Positions 1 through 6,044 of a stretch of DNA of 9,306 nt are shown piece by piece. Below the pieces are notes generated by a model. That model was not told where the DNA came from, did not search any database, and saw nothing but the letters and a program-made list of their open reading frames with translations. The stretch is taken from positions 1-9,306 of the forward strand of contig JALAGW010000265.1 in assembly GCA_022712235.1 (NCBI GenBank). Direction: 5' to 3'. The translations under genes were made by a program, and so were the position numbers. The stretch is from Brevundimonas sp. (lineage in GTDB: Bacteria > Pseudomonadota > Alphaproteobacteria > Caulobacterales > Caulobacteraceae). Positions within the stretch are counted from its first letter, which is position 1, and the number at the start of each line of letters is the position of its first letter.

Positions 1-1500
1 AACATCGAAGGCACCTATTCGCGCGCCAACAAGCGCGACCCACGCCGCGACGAATGGGAATTCAAGACGGGAGGACTGTCGGGCTCCTACGACCTGAGCG
101 ACGATCTCTACATCTTCCGTCCCGAAGCGGCCGCCTATGACGCCTCCAGCTACGAGGCGGACAGCGTCAGCTATGAAAGCCGCGAGGCGGTCGAGGATCT
201 GTATCAGGCGCGCATTGACTATCGCATGCCGCTCAACTTCGGCGACGGCTCCTCGATCAAGGTCGGGGCCAAATACATCAATCGCAAGAAGACCAACGAC
301 GCCAACGCCGTCACCTATGACTACGAGGGCGACAGCCTGACTCTGGATCAGGTCGCGGGGCGCCCGATCGACAGCATCTATGAGGGCCGCTACCCGTTCG
401 GGCCGACCGTCAGCCAGGATCTGGCCGACGCCTACTTCGCCGCCAATCGCGCTGATTTCGAGATCGACGACGAGGCCACCATCGGCGACAGCCTGGCCGC
501 CGACTACGACATCAGCGAAACCATCACCGCCGCCTACGCCATGGCGACGCTGAAGTTTGATCGCTGGACCTTCATCCCCGGCGTTCGCGTCGAGCACACC
601 CAGGGCGAGTTCGCCGCCAAGAGCATCACCGACACCTCCACACTGGACCAGGGCTTCGACGTTTTCGGCAAGCGCGAATACACTGACTGGTTCCCCGGCC
701 TGAACGTGCGCTACGACGCCTCGGACAGCCTGGTTCTGCGCGGCGCGATCACCACGGCCATCGGACGTCCCAACTACGAGGACCTCGCCCCCTATGTGAT
801 CGTCAACACCGGCGACGAGGAAGTGGCGGTGGGCAACCCCGACCTGCAACCTCTGGAATCGGTCAACTTCGACGTGGCGGCGGAATATTACCTGGGCCGC
901 TCGGGCGTCCTCTCGGTTTCGGTCTTCCGCAAGCAGATCGAGAACCCGATCTTCTTCTCGACCCAGAACCTTACCGACGTGACCTATGCCGGCATCTTCC
1001 TGCCGGACGCCGAGGTCACTACGCCGGTCAACGCCGACAAGGCCGAGGTCAACGGCATTGAGTTCAACATCCAGTCCGAACTCGACTTCCTGCCGATCAA
1101 GGGCTTCAGCGGCGGCGTAAACCTGACCCTGGTGGACTCCAAGGCCAGCGGCGTTCCCGGCCGCGACGACGAGGTGCCCCTGCTGACCCAGTCGGACAAG
1201 GTGGCTTCGGCCCAGCTCAGCTACGAGCGCGGCGGCTTCTCGGGACGCGTGGCCTACACCTATCGGTCGGCCTATCTCGACACGGTCGGCAGCGAGGCGT
1301 CGGAAGACCTCTACGTCGATGACTTCAACCAGTGGGACGCCCGCGTGGCCTACAAGATCAACGCCCGGGCCTCGGTCTCTCTGGAAGCCTCAAATCTGAA
1401 CGACGAGCCGCAACGCTTCTACGTCGGGAATCGCAGCCGCATCGCCGAAAACGAGCGCTACGGCTACTCACTGCGCGCCGGCGTTCAACTGACCTTCTAG
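1..1500 (+). CDS. TonB-dependent outer-membrane receptor, C-terminal part (5' end outside window)
   Basis: The frame is open from base 1 to the TAG at 1498-1500, giving 499 visible residues. The signal peptide, TonB box and plug domain lie upstream of the window. What remains is beta-barrel: alternating polar/hydrophobic strands separated by long acidic loops, a segment FIPGVRVEHTQGEF, and then WFPGLNVRYDASDSLVLRGA followed by IGRPNYEDLAPY, a pattern typical of the Xanthomonas/Caulobacter class of TonB receptors. The last strand reads YSLRAGVQLTF and ends in Phe, the usual outer-membrane assembly signal. Receptors of this class import siderophores, glycans or other solutes using TonB energy. 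The substrate cannot be read from the sequence. The phytase 77 bases downstream and the iol genes beyond suggest inositol phosphates (inference). An ATG at 226 lies inside the barrel and is not the true start. Confidence 0.93.
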   Translation, partial: NIEGTYSRANKRDPRRDEWEFKTGGLSGSYDLSDDLYIFRPEAAAYDASSYEADSVSYESREAVEDLYQARIDYRMPLNFGDGSSIKVGAKYINRKKTNDANAVTYDYEGDSLTLDQVAGRPIDSIYEGRYPFGPTVSQDLADAYFAANRADFEIDDEATIGDSLAADYDISETITAAYAMATLKFDRWTFIPGVRVEHTQGEFAAKSITDTSTLDQGFDVFGKREYTDWFPGLNVRYDASDSLVLRGAITTAIGRPNYEDLAPYVIVNTGDEEVAVGNPDLQPLESVNFDVAAEYYLGRSGVLSVSVFRKQIENPIFFSTQNLTDVTYAGIFLPDAEVTTPVNADKAEVNGIEFNIQSELDFLPIKGFSGGVNLTLVDSKASGVPGRDDEVPLLTQSDKVASAQLSYERGGFSGRVAYTYRSAYLDTVGSEASEDLYVDDFNQWDARVAYKINARASVSLEASNLNDEPQRFYVGNRSRIAENERYGYSLRAGVQLTF

Positions 1501-1531
1501 GACCGCTCTAGCATCTCCTGAGCGACAACTC

Positions 1532-1566
1532 GCGGCGGTCCCTTCCGGGGCCGCCGCTTCTTTTTT
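1532..1566 (+). terminator. Rho-independent terminator between receptor and phytase
   Basis: An 11-pair stem, 1532-1542 (GCGGCGGTCCC) with 1547-1557 (GGGGCCGCCGC), has one G-U pair and a TTCC loop. It is followed by TTCTTTTTT at 1558-1566. This is a textbook intrinsic terminator for the receptor transcript. The T-run ends one base before the GAGG ribosome-binding site of the phytase (1567-1570), so the next gene depends on readthrough or on a promoter I cannot see. Confidence 0.88.
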
Positions 1567-1577
1567 GAGGGCCTGCC

Positions 1578-2852
1578 ATGACGCTTCGCTTCCCTGCCCT
1601 GTCCGGCGCAGCCTCGCTAGCCATCGCGCTAAGCGCCTGCTCCACAACCCCGCCGGCGATCACCAAGGCTGCGCCGACAGTCCCGGAACCCCGCCTGGAA
1701 CGGGTCGTCATGCTGATGCGCCATGGCGTGCGCCCGCCGACCAAGCCCATGGTGACGCCGCCCGGCGTTGCAGCCCAGGCCTGGCCCGCGTGGTCTGTCG
1801 CATGGGGTGAACTGACGCCTCATGGCTATCACGCGGTGCGGCTTTTGGGGGCATGGGACCGGCGTCACTGGGCCGATCAAGGCCTGCTCTCCGCCGAGGG
1901 GTGCCCCGCCGCCGGTCAGGTGCATCTGGCCGCCAGTTCCAAGTCGCGCACCCAGGCCACGGCCCGCGCCCTGGCCGAAGGCCTGGCGCCCGGCTGCCCG
2001 CTGGAGGTCGAGTTCCCGGCCACGCCCGCCGACGACGCCGAGTTCCATCCGCTGGACGCCGGCGCCGTGCCGATCGACCCCGATCTGGCTCTGGCCGCGC
2101 AGATAGCCTTGACCCCGACAGGCGGGCTGCAGGCGGAAATGGCGCGACAGGCGACGCTGCTGAAACGGCTTAGCGCGGTTTTGGGCTGTTGCACGGTCGA
2201 GTCCTGCGCCGAACAGACCTTGCCCGCCGGATGCGACCTGTCTCAATGGCCGCAAACCCTGACCCGCATCGAGGAAGACCGCGCCGATCTGGCCCCGCCT
2301 CTAGGTCTGGCCTCGACCGTGGCCCAGACCTTCCTGCTGGAATATCTGGAGGGCAAGCCGATGGATGAGGTCGGATGGGGCCGGGTCAGCCGCGACGACA
2401 TCGAGGCCTTCCTCAGCTTCCACACGCTGAAATTCTACTACGAGGGCCGCGCGCCCTATGTCGCCGCCCGAGCGGCCTCGCCTCTGGCGCGCCGGATGTT
2501 GACCGCGTTGGAAAGCGGGCCTGCCCTGACGGTTCTGGCCGGACACGACACCAATATCGCCGACCTCGGCGGGATGCTGGACCTGCACTGGCAGGTTCCC
2601 GGCTACCCGGCCGACAACCCGCCGCCCGGCGGCGCGGTCGGTTTCGAACTGTGGCGTGATGGGGCGGGCCAGGGCACGGTCCGCGCCTTCTACCGCGCCC
2701 AGACCATGGATCAGGTGCGCGACCTGCGCCCCATGATCGGGGCCGAGCAGGCGGCCTTTGAATATATCGCCATCCCCGGTTGCGCCGCGCCCTGCCGACT
2801 TGAGGACTTCGACCGTCTGGTGCGCTCGCGGCTGGTCGCCTCGCGCCCATGA
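1578..2852 (+). CDS. AppA-like histidine acid phosphatase (phytase), predicted lipoprotein
   Basis: This 424-residue protein is close in length to E. coli AppA (432). It carries the histidine acid phosphatase signature MRHGVRPPT, with R48 and the nucleophile H49, and the proton-donor motif AGHDTN with H323 and D324. Further AppA-like stretches are WGELTPHGY, LGGMLDLHWQVPG and NPPPGG. The family hydrolyses phosphomonoesters, and AppA-type members prefer phytate, releasing phosphate stepwise down to lower inositol phosphates. The N-terminus has a hydrophobic stretch ending in the lipobox LSAC (C21), so a periplasmic or outer-membrane lipid-anchored location is predicted, unlike soluble AppA. 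Cysteines C109/C140, C210/C219 and C402/C406 match three AppA disulfides; the fourth AppA pair is absent. The ATG at 1578 has GAGG seven bases upstream. It follows the receptor on the same strand but lies behind a terminator. Phytase rather than glucose-1-phosphatase specificity is likely from the HDTN motif and the iol context, but not proven. Confidence 0.92.
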   Translation: MTLRFPALSGAASLAIALSACSTTPPAITKAAPTVPEPRLERVVMLMRHGVRPPTKPMVTPPGVAAQAWPAWSVAWGELTPHGYHAVRLLGAWDRRHWADQGLLSAEGCPAAGQVHLAASSKSRTQATARALAEGLAPGCPLEVEFPATPADDAEFHPLDAGAVPIDPDLALAAQIALTPTGGLQAEMARQATLLKRLSAVLGCCTVESCAEQTLPAGCDLSQWPQTLTRIEEDRADLAPPLGLASTVAQTFLLEYLEGKPMDEVGWGRVSRDDIEAFLSFHTLKFYYEGRAPYVAARAASPLARRMLTALESGPALTVLAGHDTNIADLGGMLDLHWQVPGYPADNPPPGGAVGFELWRDGAGQGTVRAFYRAQTMDQVRDLRPMIGAEQAAFEYIAIPGCAAPCRLEDFDRLVRSRLVASRP

Positions 2853-2883
2853 AAAAGCCCGACCGGCAGGTGACCGGTCGGGC
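2852..2883 (-). terminator. Intrinsic terminator of the leftward iolG operon
   Basis: A perfect 10-pair stem, GCCCGACCGG (2857-2866) and CCGGTCGGGC (2874-2883), has a seven-base loop. On the + strand it is preceded by AAAAA (2852-2856), which becomes the U-tract after the hairpin on the minus strand. It therefore fits termination of the iolG pair. The T-less + side (CTGAACTC) makes it a weaker terminator for the phytase. It begins at the last base of the phytase stop codon. Confidence 0.82.
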
Positions 2884-2898
2884 CTGAACTCAGGCGCC

Positions 2899-2923
2899 TC
2901 AGGCTGGCTTCACGCCAGCCTGA
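2899..2923. repeat. Perfect 10-bp inverted repeat over the iolG stop codon
   Basis: TCAGGCTGGC (2899-2908) pairs perfectly with GCCAGCCTGA (2914-2923) around a TTCAC loop. The stop codon of the downstream iolG paralogue (2910-2912) sits in the loop. No T-run directly follows on either strand, so by itself it is not a classical terminator. It could be a 3'-end stabilising hairpin for the leftward mRNA, or the first part of a composite terminator with 2857-2883. Confidence 0.6.
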
Positions 2924-3890
2924 CCACCTCGCCCGTCTGAACCGACTTCGCGGCCGCCTCGGCCAGGGCGAGCGCCGCCACGCCGTCGGCGTATCCGACC
3001 GAAGGCGCCGCCCCGTCCAGAATGTCGGCGAAATGCTCCATCTCGCGGCGGTAGGCCTCGGCGTAGCGGTCGAGGAAGAAGTTCTGGAACCGGTCCGCCG
3101 AAGCGCCCGCCTCGCTCCAGATCTGGACCGTGGACTCCAGCACATTGTCGGCCCGAATCATGCCGCCCGAGGCGAAGGCCTCGATCCGCTGGTCATAGCC
3201 AAAGCCCGAGCGGCGGCTGTTGGAGATGACGCACAGTCGGCCCGACGCCGTTTTCAGCACCGTCCGCGCCGTGTCCACATCGCCCAGCTTGCCGATCTCG
3301 GGATCGACCAGACAACTGCCGAAGGCGAAGACCTCGACGACCTCCTCGCCCAGAATCCAGCGCGCCATGTCGAAGTCGTGGATGGCCATGTCCTTGAACA
3401 GGCCGCCCGACACAGCGACATAGGAGGGCGGCGGCGGCGACGGGTCGTTGGAGGTGATCTGCAGGCTTTCCAGCACCCCGATCCCGCCATCGTCCAACCG
3501 CGCCTTCACCGCCTGGAAATTGGGGTCGAAGCGCCGGTTGAAGGCCAGCAGCATCCGCGCGTCCTTCAGGTCGGCGGCGGCGCCGCGCGCCCGCTCCAGG
3601 TCCTGATCGATCGGCTTCTCGCAGAAGATAGCCTTGCCGGCACGGGCGGCGCGCACGCTGTAGTCCAGATGAGTGTCGGTCGAGCTGGCGATGATGACCC
3701 CGGCGATGGAGGGATCATTCAGCGCCTCGTCCAGCGACAGGACCGGAACCGACCATTCGCCAGCCAGGGCCTCGGCGGCGACGGCGACCGGATCAACCAC
3801 CCCGGCCAGGGTGATCCGGCCGTTCAGCGCGGCGTTGCGACCATGAATACGGCCGATACGGCCGGCGCCGATCAGGGCGACCTTGTGCAT
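2910..3890 (-). CDS. iolG: Inositol 2-dehydrogenase, Gfo/Idh/MocA family (distal paralogue)
   Basis: This 326-residue NAD-dependent oxidoreductase is predicted to oxidise myo-inositol (or an isomer) to 2-keto-inositol, the first catabolic step, in the cytoplasm. The Rossmann motif GAGRIGRIHG is at residues 8-17, and an acidic D33 ends strand beta-2, favouring NAD over NADP. The family motif CEKP carries the catalytic Lys (K92). The stretch LFKDMAIHDFD supplies D167 and H171, matching the Lys/Asp/His catalytic triad of IolG. I place the start at the ATG at 3888-3890 because GAGGGAG (3899-3905 on this strand) sits eight bases upstream. A GTG three codons earlier would overlap that site. It lies 13 bases downstream of its paralogue in the same operon and ends in the hairpin region shared with the phytase. 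It could instead act on scyllo- or chiro-inositol or another cyclitol. Confidence 0.9.
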   Translation of the reverse strand: MHKVALIGAGRIGRIHGRNAALNGRITLAGVVDPVAVAAEALAGEWSVPVLSLDEALNDPSIAGVIIASSTDTHLDYSVRAARAGKAIFCEKPIDQDLERARGAAADLKDARMLLAFNRRFDPNFQAVKARLDDGGIGVLESLQITSNDPSPPPPSYVAVSGGLFKDMAIHDFDMARWILGEEVVEVFAFGSCLVDPEIGKLGDVDTARTVLKTASGRLCVISNSRRSGFGYDQRIEAFASGGMIRADNVLESTVQIWSEAGASADRFQNFFLDRYAEAYRREMEHFADILDGAAPSVGYADGVAALALAEAAAKSVQTGEVVRLA

Positions 3891-3898
3891 GAAATCCA

Positions 3899-3905
3899 CT
3901 CCCTC
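3899..3905 (-). promoter_or_regulatory. Ribosome-binding site of distal iolG (decides the start)
   Basis: The minus strand reads GAGGGAG here, eight bases before the ATG at 3888-3890. It overlaps the stop codon of the upstream paralogue (3904-3906), which suggests translational coupling. It also overlaps the competing GTG (3897-3899), which argues against that GTG as the start. Confidence 0.7.
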
Positions 3906-4905
3906 AGAATATGACTGGACGACCCGTCCGCACGGACAGGTCGCAAGCTTCGGCCAGGGCTAGGGCCTGAAGCCCCGCCTCATAGCCCACGGCGGGTTCG
4001 CTCATCCCGTGAACCACCTCGGCGAAATGGTCCATCTCGGCCCGATAGGCGCCGACATAGCGTTGCAGGAACCCTGGCAGGATCGGCGTCCCCGTCAGAC
4101 CGGCCTCGGTCGCGATCTGGACCGTATCGCCCGCGACATTGCCGGCGGCGACCATGCCACGTGAGCCAAAAGCCTCGATCCGCTGGTCATAGCCATAGCC
4201 GCTGCGTCTTGTGTTGGAGATGACACACAGCCGCCCTGACGCCGTCTTGAGCAGGGTGCGGGCGGTATCCACGTCGCCCTGCCGCCCGATCTCGGGATCG
4301 ACGAGGCAGGAGGCCGTGGCGAAGACCTCCACGATCGGCTCGTCCAGCAGCCAGCGCGCCAGGTCCAGATCGTGAATGGTGAAGTCCTTGAACAGGCCGC
4401 CGCTGGTCGGAATGAAGCCCGGCGGGGGCGCGGCGGGATCATGATTGGTCAGATGCAGGCTCTCCAGCCGCCCGACGGCGCCCGCCTCCACCCGCGCCTT
4501 CAAAGCCACGAAATTCGGATCGAAACGGCGATTGAAGGCCAGCATCAGCCGGGCATCCTCCAATGCGGATCCTGCAGCCCGAACCTTCTCCAGATCGAGG
4601 TCCAGCGGCTTCTCGCAGAAGACCGCCTTGCCCGACGCGACCGCCGCCAGAACATGATCCAGATGCTGATCGGTCGAACTGCACACCAGCACCCCGCCGA
4701 TGGACGGGTCAGCCAGCACCTGTTCCAGCGTGGCGACCTCGGCCCCGAATCTGTCGGCCAGACGTCGGGCGTTCTCGCCGTGTCGGTCCACGACATACTT
4801 CAGCATCAGCCCCGGATGGCGGGCGGCGTTCGGCCCATGGATCGAACCCATGCGCCCGGCCCCGATCAGGGCCACGTCGACGGCCGTCTGGAATGTCCGC
4901 TCCAC
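3904..4905 (-). CDS. iolG: Inositol 2-dehydrogenase, Gfo/Idh/MocA family (promoter-proximal paralogue)
   Basis: This 333-residue protein is the first gene of the leftward operon. The Rossmann motif GAGRMGSIHG is at residues 15-24, with an acidic D40 after beta-2 (NAD preference). CEKP contains K99, and LFKDFTIHDLD contains D174 and H178, so the catalytic triad is intact. By eye it is roughly 60% identical to the following paralogue, with the longest shared blocks at AFNRRFDPNF, CLVDPEIG, GDVDTAR and GYDQRIEAF. Differences cluster in the cofactor half (around residues 29-60) and around residues 155-168. The pair may divide inositol isomers, or may be a simple duplication. The start is the GTG at 4903-4905, which has GGGAGGG five to six bases upstream. 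The gene is divergent from the regulator across a 153-base control region, the usual arrangement for a locally acting repressor. Confidence 0.91.
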   Translation of the reverse strand: MERTFQTAVDVALIGAGRMGSIHGPNAARHPGLMLKYVVDRHGENARRLADRFGAEVATLEQVLADPSIGGVLVCSSTDQHLDHVLAAVASGKAVFCEKPLDLDLEKVRAAGSALEDARLMLAFNRRFDPNFVALKARVEAGAVGRLESLHLTNHDPAAPPPGFIPTSGGLFKDFTIHDLDLARWLLDEPIVEVFATASCLVDPEIGRQGDVDTARTLLKTASGRLCVISNTRRSGYGYDQRIEAFGSRGMVAAGNVAGDTVQIATEAGLTGTPILPGFLQRYVGAYRAEMDHFAEVVHGMSEPAVGYEAGLQALALAEACDLSVRTGRPVIF

Positions 4906-4909
4906 GTCA

Positions 4910-4916
4910 CCCTCCC
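4910..4916 (-). promoter_or_regulatory. Strong ribosome-binding site for the GTG start of proximal iolG
   Basis: The minus strand reads GGGAGGG immediately before TGAC and the GTG at 4903-4905. Its strength and spacing support this GTG over any downstream start. Confidence 0.75.
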
Positions 4917-4941
4917 GCGCGGTTCGAGGCCCGAAACATCA

Positions 4942-4956
4942 TAGAATATTCGTTCT
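4942..4956. promoter_or_regulatory. Putative IolR operator 1
   Basis: TAGAATATTCGTTCT contains the inverted repeat AGAA-N6-TTCT. It matches 12 of 15 bases with the site at 5979-5993 in front of iolC. The layout resembles the GGAA-N6-TTCC operator reported for IolR of Sinorhizobium meliloti (established knowledge recalled, not searched). It sits about 37 bases upstream of the proximal iolG start, where it could block that promoter. Confidence 0.6.
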
Positions 4957-4965
4957 GTCTATCCA

Positions 4966-4981
4966 TGAAATGGAATTTTCA
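4966..4981. promoter_or_regulatory. Inverted repeat TGAAA-N6-TTTCA in the divergent control region
   Basis: TGAAATGGAATTTTCA has perfect five-base arms and a six-base spacer, the same geometry as operator 1. This spacing and GAAA/TTTC arms suit an RpiR-type dimer. It may be a second, diverged IolR site, or may bind something else. Confidence 0.45.
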
Positions 4982-4987
4982 AGGAGC

Positions 4988-5000
4988 GACGTTTCATTCC
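4988..5000 (-). promoter_or_regulatory. Shared motif GGAATGAAACRTC, copy 1
   Basis: On the minus strand this reads GGAATGAAACGTC. It matches 12 of 13 bases with GGAATGAAACATC at 5946-5958 on the + strand. Its function is unknown. The location just upstream of the regulator promoter makes a protein-binding site plausible. Confidence 0.4.
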
Positions 5001-5001
5001 A

Positions 5002-5030
5002 TTGAGAGCGAAGGCGGCGAGCGCTAGATT
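5002..5030 (+). promoter_or_regulatory. Putative sigma70-type promoter of the regulator gene
   Basis: TTGAGA (5002-5007) and TAGATT (5025-5030) are separated by exactly 17 bases. The start of transcription would be near 5037, giving a leader of about 22 bases before the ATG at 5059. The inverted repeats at 4966-5000 lie just upstream. Confidence 0.5.
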
Positions 5031-5058
5031 GCCGCCAAACAACCTCGACGGGACTGCG

Positions 5059-5952
5059 ATGACCGACACCCCTACGCCGCCCGCCACAGCCGAAGAACTG
5101 CGCGCCGCGATCCTCGAGCGATACGAATCGCTGAGCAAGCGCTTGCAGCAGATCGCCCGCTATGTGTTGGACGAACCCAATGCGGTGGCCCTGGAGACTC
5201 TGGCGGTGCTGGCGGATCGCAGCGGGGTCCAGCCCTCGGCCATCGTCCGCTTCGCCAAGACCTTCGGCTATGACGGCGCCACCCAGATGCAGCGCCTGTT
5301 CCGCGACGGTCTGCTGTCGGGGGCCGCGGCCCTGGGCTACAGCGAGCGGGTCCGCCAGTTCTCGGAGACCGTGGACGGCAGCGCCGTCGGCGATCCCGCT
5401 CAGGTCCTGGCCGAGTTCATTGAGGGCAATACCCTGGCCCTTCAAAATCTGTCCGAGATCGTCTCGGCCAAGGACATGGCCGCCGCCGTGGCCATGATCG
5501 ACAAGGCCGACACTGTCTATGTGGCGGGCTTCCGCCGCTCCTTCCCGGTCGCAGCCTATATCGCCTACTCCCTGCATCAGGTGGACAAGAAGACCCTGTT
5601 CATCGACAGCGTCGGCGGCATGACCCGCCAACAGGTCCACGCGATTTCCGACCGCGACCTGCTGATCGCCGTAAGCTACCACCCCTATGCCGAAGAGGCG
5701 GTCGAGTTGATCGAGGACGCCGCCGATCGCGGCGCCGCCGTCCTTTCGATCAGCGACAGCCTGGTAAGCCCGGTGGCCAAGCCCGCCGATCTGGTCTTGC
5801 AGGTGCGCGAGGCCGAGATTCGCAAGTTCCGCTCCCTGTCCGCCTCCATGTGCCTAGCCCAGGCCCTGGTGATTTCCTACGCCTTCGCCGCCTCGCAGAC
5901 CGAGAAACGCCCGTCCGCCCTGCGTCCGTCGCGAAACCGCGCGACGGAATGA
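5059..5952 (+). CDS. iolR: RpiR-family transcriptional regulator, probable inositol repressor
   Basis: This 297-residue protein has the two-domain RpiR layout. Residues about 10-90 form the N-terminal helix-turn-helix domain, with the characteristic run SGVQPSAIVRFAKTFGYDG followed by QMQRLFR. Residues about 130-275 form a SIS sugar-phosphate-binding domain, including VYVAGFRRSFPVAAYIAYSL and LLIAVSYHPYAEEAVELI. SIS domains sense phosphorylated sugars; in inositol systems the inducer is thought to be a pathway intermediate such as a phosphorylated 2-deoxy-5-keto-gluconate, which IolC makes. The start at ATG 5059 is chosen because the possible earlier start near 5002 would run through the promoter and give a lead of non-conserved residues. 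The ribosome-binding site is weak (GACGGGAC). The gene lies between the iolG pair and iolC, with motif-rich gaps on both sides, which suggests autoregulation and control of both arms. Confidence 0.9.
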   Translation: MTDTPTPPATAEELRAAILERYESLSKRLQQIARYVLDEPNAVALETLAVLADRSGVQPSAIVRFAKTFGYDGATQMQRLFRDGLLSGAAALGYSERVRQFSETVDGSAVGDPAQVLAEFIEGNTLALQNLSEIVSAKDMAAAVAMIDKADTVYVAGFRRSFPVAAYIAYSLHQVDKKTLFIDSVGGMTRQQVHAISDRDLLIAVSYHPYAEEAVELIEDAADRGAAVLSISDSLVSPVAKPADLVLQVREAEIRKFRSLSASMCLAQALVISYAFAASQTEKRPSALRPSRNRATE

Positions 5953-5958
5953 AACATC
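5946..5958 (+). promoter_or_regulatory. Shared motif GGAATGAAACRTC, copy 2
   Basis: GGAATGAAACATC overlaps the regulator stop codon (5950-5952). It repeats, in opposite orientation, the 4988-5000 element with one mismatch. It lies upstream of the proposed iolC promoter. Confidence 0.4.
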
Positions 5959-5960
5959 TG

Positions 5961-5989
5961 TTGCGAACGTTCCATCGCTAGAATATACG
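5961..5989 (+). promoter_or_regulatory. Putative iolC promoter overlapped by the operator
   Basis: TTGCGA (5961-5966) and TATACG (5984-5989) are 17 bases apart. Both hexamers are moderate matches. The -10 lies inside the operator-like site 5979-5993, and the spacer holds the palindrome GAACGTTC (5965-5972). This geometry would let a bound repressor exclude RNA polymerase. Confidence 0.42.
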
Positions 5990-5993
5990 TTAC
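5979..5993. promoter_or_regulatory. Putative IolR operator 2
   Basis: TAGAATATACGTTAC matches the site at 4942-4956 in 12 of 15 bases, with a common core TAGAATATwCGTT. The right arm (TTAC) is less symmetric than in operator 1. It is located about 50 bases upstream of the iolC start. Confidence 0.58.
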
Positions 5994-6044
5994 ATATCGA
6001 CCGCACGGGGCGGGCGAGTGTTGCATGGCGAAAGACGGTCCCGA

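Noticed and set aside
1484..1514. Possible promoter for the phytase (TTCAAC, then TAGCAT, 19-base spacer)
   Set aside because: Both hexamers are weak, the spacing is poor, and its transcript would still meet the terminator at 1532-1566.
3033..3914. Long open frame on the + strand (293 codons) opposite the distal iolG
   Set aside because: It is the mirror of a gene with clear family motifs. Its translation is rich in R, G, H and D with no recognisable domain, as expected for antisense frames in GC-rich DNA.
3904..3914. AGAATAT near the iolG-iolG junction, resembling the operator core
   Set aside because: Only seven bases match, the CGTT half is absent, and it is explained by the codons for the last residues (VIF-stop) of the proximal iolG.
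5002..5058. Earlier in-frame start for iolR at 5002
   Set aside because: It would place coding sequence over the -35/-10 pair and add residues unlike the RpiR N-terminus; the ATG at 5059 fits the family start.
4939..5682. Minus-strand open frame (247 codons) opposite iolR and its promoter
   Set aside because: It has no recognisable domain, would run through the divergent control region, and lies opposite a well-supported RpiR protein.
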